A stretch of 64,000 nt of DNA from Dactylosporangium fulvum (lineage in GTDB: Bacteria; Actinomycetota; Actinomycetes; Mycobacteriales; Micromonosporaceae): the NCBI RefSeq assembly GCF_025137375.1, contig NZ_CP073720.1:644501-708500 (forward strand), written 5' to 3'. The translations under genes and the position numbers were made by a program. The notes under the pieces were generated by a model, which saw nothing but the letters and a program-made list of their open reading frames with translations, made no database searches and had not been told where the DNA came from. The stretch's first letter is position 1, and each line of letters starts with the position of its first letter. This document shows, piece after piece, positions 17,250 through 23,725 of the stretch.

Positions 17250-17453
17250 GTGGCATCAGGCACGGTGAAGTGGTTCAACTCGGAGAAGGGCTACGGCTTC
17301 ATCTCTCAGGACAACGGCGGCCCCGACGTGTTCGCGCACTACTCGGCGATCCAGGCCACCGGCTACCGTGAGCTGACCGAGGGTCAAAAGGTCGAGTTCG
17401 AGATCACGCAGGGCCAGAAGGGGCCGCAGGCCGACAACATCCGCGCGGTCTGA
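17250..17453 (+). CDS. Cold-shock protein, CspA family
   Basis: 67 residues, a single CSD beta-barrel: [32 protein letters not shown] with RNP1 (KGYGFI) and RNP2 (VFAHY), ending PQADNIRAV. It binds single-stranded RNA/DNA as a chaperone. GTG start with AAGGAG 6 nt upstream. Monocistronic: long leader region upstream and a strong bidirectional terminator 50 bp downstream. Size and motifs match the canonical family exactly. Confidence 0.97.
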   Translation: MASGTVKWFNSEKGYGFISQDNGGPDVFAHYSAIQATGYRELTEGQKVEFEITQGQKGPQADNIRAV

Positions 17454-17503
17454 CACACCCTGAGTCGTAGGCCGAGACCCGCTTCACGGCCGAAGGAGTA
17501 GCA

Positions 17504-17535
17504 AGCCCCCGCACGAGACATCTCGCGCGGGGGCT
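17504..17535. terminator. Strong intrinsic terminator, bidirectional
   Basis: AGCCCCCGC pairs with GCGGGGGCT, extended inward by CGAGA/TCTCG after one mismatch, tiny loop, then TTT. Lies between convergent csp and the gene ending at 17571. Confidence 0.85.
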
Positions 17536-17570
17536 TTGCAGTGTCCGGACAGGGTCTGGCGCGGGCCGGC

Positions 17571-17849
17571 TCAGGTGAGGGCAGCCCGCGATTCAACGAA
17601 GATCTCCGGAGTGCAGGACTTGGCGTACGCATGACGGATCATGCGCAGCGCCCAGCCCATTCGCGTGGTCGCCGTCTCCGGATGATCGCCGAACTCGGTG
17701 GCCATGCAGGCCGTGCAGCCCTGCACGCCGATCATGCGGAGCGTGCAGGTGACAGCCGCGCGGACGTCCGCGTCAGCCGGGTTCTGGGACATCTGCAACG
17801 TGGAGGCGAAGAGCGCTTCGGCGCGAACCGCTTCAAACGTTGACTCCAT
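17571..17849 (-). CDS. Uncharacterised 92-residue protein, copy A
   Basis: ATG 17849 has GGAGG 6 nt upstream. All-alpha, no membrane segment. Key features: FEAVRAEALFAS near the N-terminus, a central VRAAVTCTLR, cysteines in VQGCTACMA, then EFGDHPETATTRMGWAL. A second copy lies at 18718-18981; ungapped comparison by eye gives about 50 of 75 identical residues. Only one cysteine (GC) is shared; copy A has additional ones. Both copies flank the STAS and kinase genes on the same strand, hinting at involvement in the same regulatory pathway. I do not recognise the family and assign no function. Confidence 0.75.
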   Translation of the reverse strand: MESTFEAVRAEALFASTLQMSQNPADADVRAAVTCTLRMIGVQGCTACMATEFGDHPETATTRMGWALRMIRHAYAKSCTPEIFVESRAALT

Positions 17850-17917
17850 CGTGTACCTCCTGCTTGCAACTCCCTGGCTTGTGGCACGGCCGGCGCCGGA
17901 TCCGGGCGCCGAAGTGA

Positions 17918-18250
17918 TCACTGCTCGGCTGCCAGTTGCCCCTCGGGCAGCCCGAACACATCCAGCAACCCGGTCAGTTGAAGGAGCCGGTGTACCGCAG
18001 GGCTGGTCCCGGTGATGCGCAGGCCTCCCTCGACGTCGGAGTTCGCGGCGACGAGCACTTGGATGCCCGTCGAGTCCATGAAGGGGACCCCGGACAGGTC
18101 GAGGTCCACCCGTGGGGGCGTGTGCCGGCGGATGGCGTCGCGCAGGACCTTGATCAGCTCGGGGGCGCTGGTCACGTCCAACTCGCCGGTGGCGGTCACG
18201 GTGAGCGTTCCGTCCGCGGCGGGCGTGGCGAGTGCGGCGAAGGCGGTCAT
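17918..18250 (-). CDS. Anti-sigma factor antagonist, STAS domain
   Basis: 110 residues, a lone STAS domain: GELDVTSAPELIKVLRDAI, then VDLDLSGVPFMDSTGIQVLVAA with the Asp-Ser phosphorylation site in MDSTG, ending GLLDVFGLPE. When unphosphorylated such proteins bind an RsbW-like kinase and free the sigma factor. Lies 61 bp after the kinase gene on the same strand and probably shares its transcript. Cognate sigma is likely the one at 15851-16708, by context only. Confidence 0.9.
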   Translation of the reverse strand: MTAFAALATPAADGTLTVTATGELDVTSAPELIKVLRDAIRRHTPPRVDLDLSGVPFMDSTGIQVLVAANSDVEGGLRITGTSPAVHRLLQLTGLLDVFGLPEGQLAAEQ

Positions 18251-18311
18251 GGCCTCTCCCCACGCCGGGATGTCGCGGCGGTTCGGGCGCCGTAATGCCG
18301 ATTCGCGCTCT

Positions 18312-18680
18312 TCATAGCTTCTTCGTCACCTTCACGAGCAGGCCGTCGCGGTCGACGTCCACCGAGTCCGCCAGCGTTGAGACGACCCGGAGGGAATGTC
18401 CGGAGGAGGTCAAGGCGTTGACCACATCAGAAGCCTGGTCGCCGGGATTCGTGACCTCAATCACACATTGTGCTTCATTCACCGTGGCCCGCACCTGAAA
18501 CGCGACGCCGACGCGCACGTGAGTGATCACGTTGGCCCAGGTCTCGCTGATGATCAGGCCGATGTCCGCTCGCGGCTGTTCGGCGACGCCGAGGCCCGCG
18601 AGGGCACCGTCCAGCACGTGCCGGAGAGTGCTCATGCGATCGAGGTCACGCGGCAGGTCGACGGTCAGGCGAAGGTCCAC
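18312..18680 (-). CDS. RsbW-like anti-sigma kinase (HATPase_c_2)
   Basis: 122 residues from GTG 18680, which includes the usual first strand (VDLRLTVDLPRDLDRM); a longer open frame upstream lacks family likeness. GHKL motifs: N-box IGLIISETWANVITHV (E and N present), a shortened G1 region VIEVTNPGDQ, and GHSLRVVSTLADSVDV in place of the G2 loop. The N-box has ETWANVITH rather than the common EAVTNAIRH, and G1 reads TNPGD rather than DxGxG. Either it is a divergent kinase or it may bind without efficient phosphorylation. Partner of the STAS protein directly downstream. Confidence 0.8.
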   Translation of the reverse strand: MDLRLTVDLPRDLDRMSTLRHVLDGALAGLGVAEQPRADIGLIISETWANVITHVRVGVAFQVRATVNEAQCVIEVTNPGDQASDVVNALTSSGHSLRVVSTLADSVDVDRDGLLVKVTKKL

Positions 18681-18717
18681 ACCTGATCTGTTACCGCAGC
18701 GGCCGGATGGGAAACAC

Positions 18718-18981
18718 TCAGCCTGCGTACGCGAACTCACGGGAGGCGAGATCCTGGTAGGCGGCGCGTACCATGCCGAGCGCCCACGCCATGCGGTTGG
18801 CGGCGGTCTCCGGGTGCTCACCGAACTCGCCGGCGACCCGGGCGGCACAGCCGTTCACACCGAAGCGGCGCAGCGTCGTGGTCACCGCGGCCCGCACCTC
18901 TACCGGCGAGGGCTCCTGCGAGGCCTGGAGCGGGGAGGCGAACAGCGCCTCGGCCCGGACCGCGTCGAACGTGGTGTCCAT
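18718..18981 (-). CDS. Uncharacterised 87-residue protein, copy B
   Basis: Paralogue of the protein at 17571-17849. ATG 18981 follows a G-rich ribosome site (GGGGGG, 5-6 nt away). Shared core: TFDAVRAEALFAS, LQ.SQ.P, VRAAVT.TLR, GV.GC, EFGEHPETA..RM.WAL. It has a single cysteine (NGCAARV), where copy A reads GCTAC. Function unknown. Position first in the same-strand run 18981 to 17571 suggests co-regulation with the partner-switching genes. Confidence 0.75.
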   Translation of the reverse strand: MDTTFDAVRAEALFASPLQASQEPSPVEVRAAVTTTLRRFGVNGCAARVAGEFGEHPETAANRMAWALGMVRAAYQDLASREFAYAG

Positions 18982-19353
18982 GTCAACCCCCCGGTTGGTG
19001 TGCTCCTTGACACCCACAAGAAAACCGGCGGCGCGGTGCGGCCCAGGATTCCGAACGGTTGCCGGACGGTAGCGACCGACGGGAAGGCCCCGGCGGAACG
19101 GACCCGACCGCCGCGCGCCGCGTGCGACACGGAGGTGGTAGGACTTGCCCCCGACCTCGGCACGGGTTACCGTCGAGCCAGTCCCGCGGATGTCGGCAAT
19201 CTGGCCGCCCGGGGACGGCCTTCGTCACCGCGTCTCACGCTCTCGCACGAAGCCAGCGGCCACCGCACACGCAGCGCCACTGCCCGCCCGGTCACACGCG
19301 GATCCGATCCACTGTTAGTTCTTCCGGCCGCACAGTCCCTTAGGAGGACGCCC
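18982..19353. promoter_or_regulatory. Leader of rho-like gene and upstream region of copy B
   Basis: 372 bp without a credible gene. It separates the leftward copy B gene from the rightward rho-like gene. No convincing -35/-10 pair or strong hairpin was seen; GTTACCGT near 19170 is a possible -10. A long leader would be compatible with Rho-type autoregulation, but nothing in the sequence proves it. Confidence 0.3.
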
Positions 19354-20568
19354 ATGGCCCCAACCAATGTGTTGGAACGCAACACTCCCAAACAGACCCC
19401 ACCCGGCAAGACCCGCCGGACGCGGTCGGCTCAACGCAACCGCGACCGCAGCCGCCCGGGCAACCAGCCTCAGCCGCCCGCCTCGGGCGAGGCGCGTGAC
19501 GTCGCCGGCATCGTCGACGTCGTCCGCGACAAGATGGTGCTCCGGGTCGACAGCTACCTTCCCGGCCCCGACGACGTCTCGATCCCGGTCGCCATGGTCC
19601 GGAAGTACGGGCTGCGGCACGGCGACGCCGTCACCGGCAGCGCCAACGGCGCCACGCTCACCCGGCTCGACACCGTCCACGGCGGCGACCCGGAGTGGGC
19701 CCGCAACCGGCCCGAGTTCAGCAAGCTGACCGCGCTGTTCCCGCAGGAGCGCCTGCGCCTGGAGACCGGGCCGCGGCAGCTCACCACCCGCCTCATCGAC
19801 CTGGTCATGCCGATCGGCAAGGGCCAGCGGGCACTCATCGTGTCGCCGCCGAAGGCCGGCAAGACCATGGTGCTCCAGGCGATCGCCAACGCCGTCACCA
19901 CCAACAACCCGGAATGCCACCTCATGGTGCTGCTCGTCGACGAGCGACCCGAGGAGGTCACCGAGATGCAGCGGTCGGTGCAGGGTGAGGTCATCGCCTC
20001 GACCTTCGACCGGCCGGCCAACGAGCACACCGGGGTCGCGGAGCTTGCCGTCGAGCGGGCCAAGCGCCTCGTGGAGCTGGGTCACGACGTGGTCCTGCTG
20101 CTCGACTCGATCACCCGGCTCGGCCGGGCGTACAACAACTCGGCGCCCGCCTCCGGCCGCATCCTGACCGGCGGCATCGACGCCAACGCGCTCTACCCGC
20201 CCAAGCGCCTGCTCGGCGCGGCACGCAACATCGAGAACGGCGGCTCGTTGACGATCATCGCCTCCGCGCTCGTGGAGACCGGCTCGACCGGTGACACGGT
20301 GATCTTCGAGGAGTTCAAGGGCACCGGCAACGCCGAGCTCAAGCTCGACCGCAAGCTCGCCGACAAGCGGGTCTTCCCCGCCATCGACATCGACGGCTCC
20401 AGCACCCGCCGTGACGACGTCATCCTCCACCCGGACGAGCTGCTGGCAGTGCAGCGCCTGCGGAAGGCCCTCAACGGTCAGGCGTCGACCGAGCAACTCC
20501 TCGACCGGCTGGCCAAGACCCAGTCGAACGCGGAGTTTCTCACCCTGCTGTTACGCGGTCAGGCCTGA
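19354..20568 (+). CDS. Rho transcription-termination-factor homologue, short and divergent
   Basis: 404 residues from ATG 19354 with GGAGG 6 nt upstream. Residues 1-48 are basic and disordered. The cold-shock-like RNA domain (50-100) keeps YLPGPDDVSIPVAMVRKYGLRHGD, but the stretch normally reading like GYGFLR is VVRDKMVLRVDS, so the aromatic RNA-contacting residues are absent. The motor domain is intact: P-loop SPPKAGKT (164-171), LLLDSITRLGRAYNN, Q-loop ALVETGSTGDTVIFEEFKG, and arginine-finger region DKRVFPAIDIDGSSTRR. The N-terminal Rho_N helical domain and the usual actinobacterial insertion are missing. It may be a second, specialised Rho. The stop overlaps the convergent next gene by 10 bp. 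Confidence 0.88.
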   Translation: MAPTNVLERNTPKQTPPGKTRRTRSAQRNRDRSRPGNQPQPPASGEARDVAGIVDVVRDKMVLRVDSYLPGPDDVSIPVAMVRKYGLRHGDAVTGSANGATLTRLDTVHGGDPEWARNRPEFSKLTALFPQERLRLETGPRQLTTRLIDLVMPIGKGQRALIVSPPKAGKTMVLQAIANAVTTNNPECHLMVLLVDERPEEVTEMQRSVQGEVIASTFDRPANEHTGVAELAVERAKRLVELGHDVVLLLDSITRLGRAYNNSAPASGRILTGGIDANALYPPKRLLGAARNIENGGSLTIIASALVETGSTGDTVIFEEFKGTGNAELKLDRKLADKRVFPAIDIDGSSTRRDDVILHPDELLAVQRLRKALNGQASTEQLLDRLAKTQSNAEFLTLLLRGQA

Positions 20569-21482
20569 CGGCCCCGGAGGCGGGCCTGCGGCGTGAGACG
20601 GACCAGCGCCTCGTCCGTCGACAGCACACCGAGCGCCGACGCAAACGCCATGTCGCGACCCCACGACGCGATGTCGGCCGGCGCCAGGTCGGCCACACCG
20701 TCGACCGCCACCAGGTGCGCGCGGTAGGCCAGCCAGCCCTCCATCGAGGCCAGCCCCTCCGGTGTCGTCTGGTCGCTCCAGCCGAAGTCGACCACGAGGT
20801 ACAGCACGATGAAGAGCCCGATGGCGGCGAGCGTGGCGCCGCTGATCTGGTCGGCCAGGTTGGCGTTGAGCTCCACGGCCACCCAGAACCAGGTGACCCA
20901 CATGAGCACGGCCGGCACGATGGCGCTCAGCAGCAACGAGCGCGTGGTCTTCCGTGACAGCCGACGCACGGACAGGCCGCGGTTGCGGGCCTCCTCGATG
21001 ACCGCGCGGTAGAAGGCGCCGCGCCACCGGCGAGCCTCCGACCAGCTGCCGAACGCCAGGCTGCTCAACGACGTCTCGCCGTTGGTGGACAGCCGGTGCA
21101 CGCGGTCGAGGATCTGTTGCTCATACGGCGTGAGGCTGCGCCCGTCCCCCTTGCGCAGCCGCACGGTCGTCTCGGCGGGATCCTCACCCGGCTGACGCAG
21201 CTCGAGGAACCCCCGGGCGGCCAGGTCGAGCAGCGTGCTGTCGATCGCGTCCTCGTCGGCGCGCCAGCGGTTCACCATCAGGCTGACCACCGCCGGCGGC
21301 TCGTCGCCCGGCGGCTCGGTGCGGGTCGCGCCCGGCTCGGGCAGCCGGGAACGGGAACGCCACAGGGCGACAACCGCGAACACGACCCACACGGCCAGCG
21401 TCAATGGCACGCTGAACTGGAGCAACGGAGGCCAGTCCACGGGGCGGTCCTTCCCAGGGGGCTTCGGAAGTTCGGCAACCAC
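20559..21482 (-). CDS. DUF2207-like membrane protein
   Basis: 307 residues from GTG 21482. One helix near the N-terminus (about 26-42), a winged-helix-like segment (ADEDAIDSTLLDLAARGFLELRQ), then paired helices (about 208-228 and 240-262) and a C-terminal WLAYRAHLVAVDGVADLAP segment. This resembles the C-terminal half of DUF2207 membrane proteins, where a W..Y/F..L...P element recurs. Function unknown. Starts 15 bp after the quinone-oxidoreductase gene on the same strand, so they may be co-transcribed. Its end overlaps the rho-like gene by 10 bp. Confidence 0.55.
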   Translation of the reverse strand: MVAELPKPPGKDRPVDWPPLLQFSVPLTLAVWVVFAVVALWRSRSRLPEPGATRTEPPGDEPPAVVSLMVNRWRADEDAIDSTLLDLAARGFLELRQPGEDPAETTVRLRKGDGRSLTPYEQQILDRVHRLSTNGETSLSSLAFGSWSEARRWRGAFYRAVIEEARNRGLSVRRLSRKTTRSLLLSAIVPAVLMWVTWFWVAVELNANLADQISGATLAAIGLFIVLYLVVDFGWSDQTTPEGLASMEGWLAYRAHLVAVDGVADLAPADIASWGRDMAFASALGVLSTDEALVRLTPQARLRGRQA

Positions 21483-21497
21483 CCTACTGGCCGGAGC

Positions 21498-22481
21498 TCA
21501 GAAACCGGCGACCACCACTTTGCCCGTCATGTGCCGGTCTTCCACCATTTTGTGAGCTTGACGCAGATGCTCGGCGTTGATCGGCCCCAGCCGGGTCGTC
21601 ATCGTGCTGCGGATCACGCCCTTGTCGGCCAGTTCCGCCACCCGGTCGAGCAGTTCGTGCTGCACCACCATGTCCGGGGTCTGGAACAGCGGCCGGGTGA
21701 ACATGAACTCCCAGTGGAAGCTGATGCTTTTGGACTTCAGCGGCAGCAGGTCCAGGACCTCCGGCTCGTCGATCGCGGTGATCGCTCCACCCGGACGGAG
21801 GACCCGCGCATAGTTCTCGATCTGTCCCGCCGTGTGCGGCGAGAACACAAAATCCACCCCTTCGGGGAGGTCGTTGTGGTCGACGACCCGGTGCGCGCCC
21901 AGGTCCAGGGCCCATTTCCGCGACTCGGGCCGCGACGCCGTGCCGATCACGGTCAGCCCGGTCAGCGCCCGCGCCAGCTGGATCACCATGGACCCGACCC
22001 CACCGGCCGCACCCATGACGAGCAGTTTCCCGGTGCTCTCCGGCCCCAGCCGGAACCGGTCGAACAACGCCTCCCACGCGGTGATCGTGGTCAGCGGCAG
22101 CGCGGCCGCCTCGGCGAACGACAGGGAGTGCGGTTTGTGTCCGACGATCCGCTCGTCGACCAGGTGCAGCTGCGCGTTGGTGCCGGGCCGGTCGATCGAG
22201 CCGGCGTAGTACACCTCGTCACCCACGTCGAACAGGGTCACCTCGCTGCCGACGGCCTTCACCACCCCGGCCGCGTCGTAGCCGAGGACCTTGATCTCGC
22301 CGCCCGGGTCGCTGCCGGCACGGACCTTGACGTCGACCGGGTTGACCGAGACGGCCTCCACCCGGACCAGCAGGTCCCTCGGGCCCGGCGTGGGCGTCGG
22401 CAGCTCGACGTCTTCGAGGCTGGCCGGATCGTTGATCGGGCGCGGTGATCGGTAGCCGACGGCTCGCACGCTCTGCTCCAT
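21498..22481 (-). CDS. Zinc-binding alcohol dehydrogenase family / quinone oxidoreductase
   Basis: 327 residues, MDR superfamily. N-terminal GroES-like domain (RVEAVSVNPVDVKVRAG, LGYDAAGVVKAVGSEVTLFDVGDEVYY), then the NADPH-binding motif GAAGGVGSMVIQLAR and a C-terminal catalytic-fold closure. The structural and catalytic zinc cysteines are absent, as in the quinone-reductase subgroup. It would reduce quinones or reactive enals with NADPH in the cytoplasm. Divergently paired with an HxlR regulator 71 bp away, an arrangement typical of redox-responsive detoxification units. Confidence 0.88.
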   Translation of the reverse strand: MEQSVRAVGYRSPRPINDPASLEDVELPTPTPGPRDLLVRVEAVSVNPVDVKVRAGSDPGGEIKVLGYDAAGVVKAVGSEVTLFDVGDEVYYAGSIDRPGTNAQLHLVDERIVGHKPHSLSFAEAAALPLTTITAWEALFDRFRLGPESTGKLLVMGAAGGVGSMVIQLARALTGLTVIGTASRPESRKWALDLGAHRVVDHNDLPEGVDFVFSPHTAGQIENYARVLRPGGAITAIDEPEVLDLLPLKSKSISFHWEFMFTRPLFQTPDMVVQHELLDRVAELADKGVIRSTMTTRLGPINAEHLRQAHKMVEDRHMTGKVVVAGF

Positions 22482-22540
22482 GACCTGGACGCTATTCGTC
22501 TGCCCCTAGTTACCTGCAAGGGTCATTGATTCCCATCGGG

Positions 22541-22546
22541 TACTGT
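22541..22546 (+). promoter_or_regulatory. -10 box for a leaderless HxlR gene
   Basis: TACTGT, 6 nt before GTG 22553. The 71-bp gap to the divergent oxidoreductase gene must also carry the regulator's operator; no clear palindrome was seen. Confidence 0.45.
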
Positions 22547-22552
22547 CACCGC

Positions 22553-22894
22553 GTGCCCGACGACGTCTACGCCGCCTGCTGCCCGTGCCGCGACATGCTC
22601 GACCTGCTGGCCAACAAGTGGAGCGCCCTCGCGCTCGGTGCGCTCGCGGCCGGCCCTCAGCGGTTCGGCGCGTTGCGGGGCCGGTTGCAGGGCATCAGCC
22701 CGAAAGTACTCACGGTGACCCTTCGCAAGCTCGAGCAGCACGGGTTGATCACCCGGGAAGTCTTCCCGGAGGTCCCTCTCCGGGTGGAGTACGCGCTGAC
22801 CGCGCTCGGCCGCGACGCCAACGCCCCGCTGGCGCACCTGCGGGGCTGGGTGGAGGCCAACATCCACCGGTTCCCGGAGCCGGCGTCACCATGA
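22553..22894 (+). CDS. HxlR-family (DUF24) transcriptional regulator
   Basis: 113 residues from GTG 22553, chosen for the -10 box 6 nt upstream; TTG 22526 is a longer alternative. Winged helix: DMLDLLANKWSALALGALAAGPQRFGALRGRLQGISPKVLTVTLRKLEQHGLITREVFPEVPLRVEYALT. Cysteines cluster near the start (AACCPCRD), the position used for thiol sensing in redox-responsive HxlR members. Likely represses the divergent oxidoreductase gene and itself, released by oxidants or electrophiles. The stop overlaps the methyltransferase ATG by 4 bp. Confidence 0.9.
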   Translation: MPDDVYAACCPCRDMLDLLANKWSALALGALAAGPQRFGALRGRLQGISPKVLTVTLRKLEQHGLITREVFPEVPLRVEYALTALGRDANAPLAHLRGWVEANIHRFPEPASP

Positions 22895-23090
22895 CCGGTC
22901 CGGAGCGCAGCGGAGGGGCCGGTCATCGTGAGCACAGCCTGGAGGTCGGGCGGCCGGAGCGGAGCGGAGGGCGCATGACCGGTCCGGAGCGCAGCGGAGG
23001 GGCCGGTCATCGTGGGTTCAGTTTGGAGGTCGGGCGGCCGGAGCGGAGCGGAGGGCGCATGACCGGTCCGGAGCGCAGCGGAGGACGCCT
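22891..23090 (+). repeat. 84-bp tandem palindromic repeat, about 2.4 copies
   Basis: Copies begin at 22891, 22975 and 23059 (third one partial, to about 23090). Each begins with a 36-bp imperfect palindrome, ATGACCGG...CCGGTCAT, and contains the core CGGAGCGCAGCGGAGG and the variant CGGAGCGGAGCGGAGG. Unit length is a multiple of 3, so every copy gives an in-frame ATG for the methyltransferase. Confidence 0.9.
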
Positions 23091-23664
23091 GGCCGTGCCG
23101 CTGCTGCCAGAGCTCACCCTGGAGTTGGCGGCCGAGGACGTGGGCCTGTTCGACGCGACCGGCGGGTACCGCAGCGACACCCCGCCGCCGTTCTGGTCCT
23201 TCGCCTGGCCGGGCGGGGTGGCGCTGGCGCGGTTCCTGCTCGACCATCCGGCGCACGTCGCCGGCCGCTCGGTCGCCGACCTGGGTGCCGGCTCGGGGCT
23301 CGTGGCGATCGCCGCGGCCCGGGCCGGCGCGGCGCTGGTGACCGCCGTGGACACCGACCCGGCGGCCCTGGCCGCGGTGCGGCGCAACGCCGCGCTGAAC
23401 GGCGTGCCGGTCGAGACGTCGCCGACCCTCGTGCCGGCCGACGTGCTGCTGGCCGGCGACGTGTTCTACAGCGGCGAGGTGGCCCGCCGCCTGCTGCCGC
23501 TGCTGCGCGCCCACGGCGGGACGGTGCTGGTCGGCGACCCCGGACGCGGCTACTTCCCGGAGCGCCTGTTCGAGGAGCTGGCCGCCTACGACGTGCCGGT
23601 GCGCCGGTCCCTGGAGGACACCGAGACGATGCGTGCCCGGATCTGGCGCCTCAGACCACGTTGA
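22891..23664 (+). CDS. Class I SAM-dependent methyltransferase with repeat-derived N-terminus
   Basis: 257 residues from ATG 22891 (overlaps the HxlR stop, ATGA); in-frame ATGs at 22975 and 23059 give 229 or 201 residues. Residues 1-63 are low-complexity PERSGG-type sequence encoded by the 84-bp repeat. The real fold begins at LAVPLLPELTLELA: FWSFAWPGGVALARFLLD, SAM motif I VADLGAGSGLVAIAAARAGA, acidic D in AVDTDPAAL, post-motif LLAGDVFYSGEVA, and a terminal strand RARIWRL. The PFWSFAWPGG opening resembles ETFB/nicotinamide-N-methyltransferase-like enzymes that modify proteins or small molecules; target unknown. ATG 23059 may be the ancestral start. Confidence 0.8.
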   Translation: MTGPERSGGAGHREHSLEVGRPERSGGRMTGPERSGGAGHRGFSLEVGRPERSGGRMTGPERSGGRLAVPLLPELTLELAAEDVGLFDATGGYRSDTPPPFWSFAWPGGVALARFLLDHPAHVAGRSVADLGAGSGLVAIAAARAGAALVTAVDTDPAALAAVRRNAALNGVPVETSPTLVPADVLLAGDVFYSGEVARRLLPLLRAHGGTVLVGDPGRGYFPERLFEELAAYDVPVRRSLEDTETMRARIWRLRPR

Positions 23665-23709
23665 TCTTGCAGTTGTGGTGCCTGACAAAACCACAACTGC
23701 AAGATCAAC
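23660..23709. terminator. Perfect 19-bp inverted repeat, bidirectional terminator
   Basis: GTTGATCTTGCAGTTGTGG (23660-23678) and its exact complement (23691-23709) flank a 12-nt loop. The left arm starts inside the methyltransferase stop codon; the right arm ends 16 bp before the tex stop. AT-richer than its surroundings. Confidence 0.85.
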
Positions 23710-23725
23710 ACGGGAAGGACTGGGG

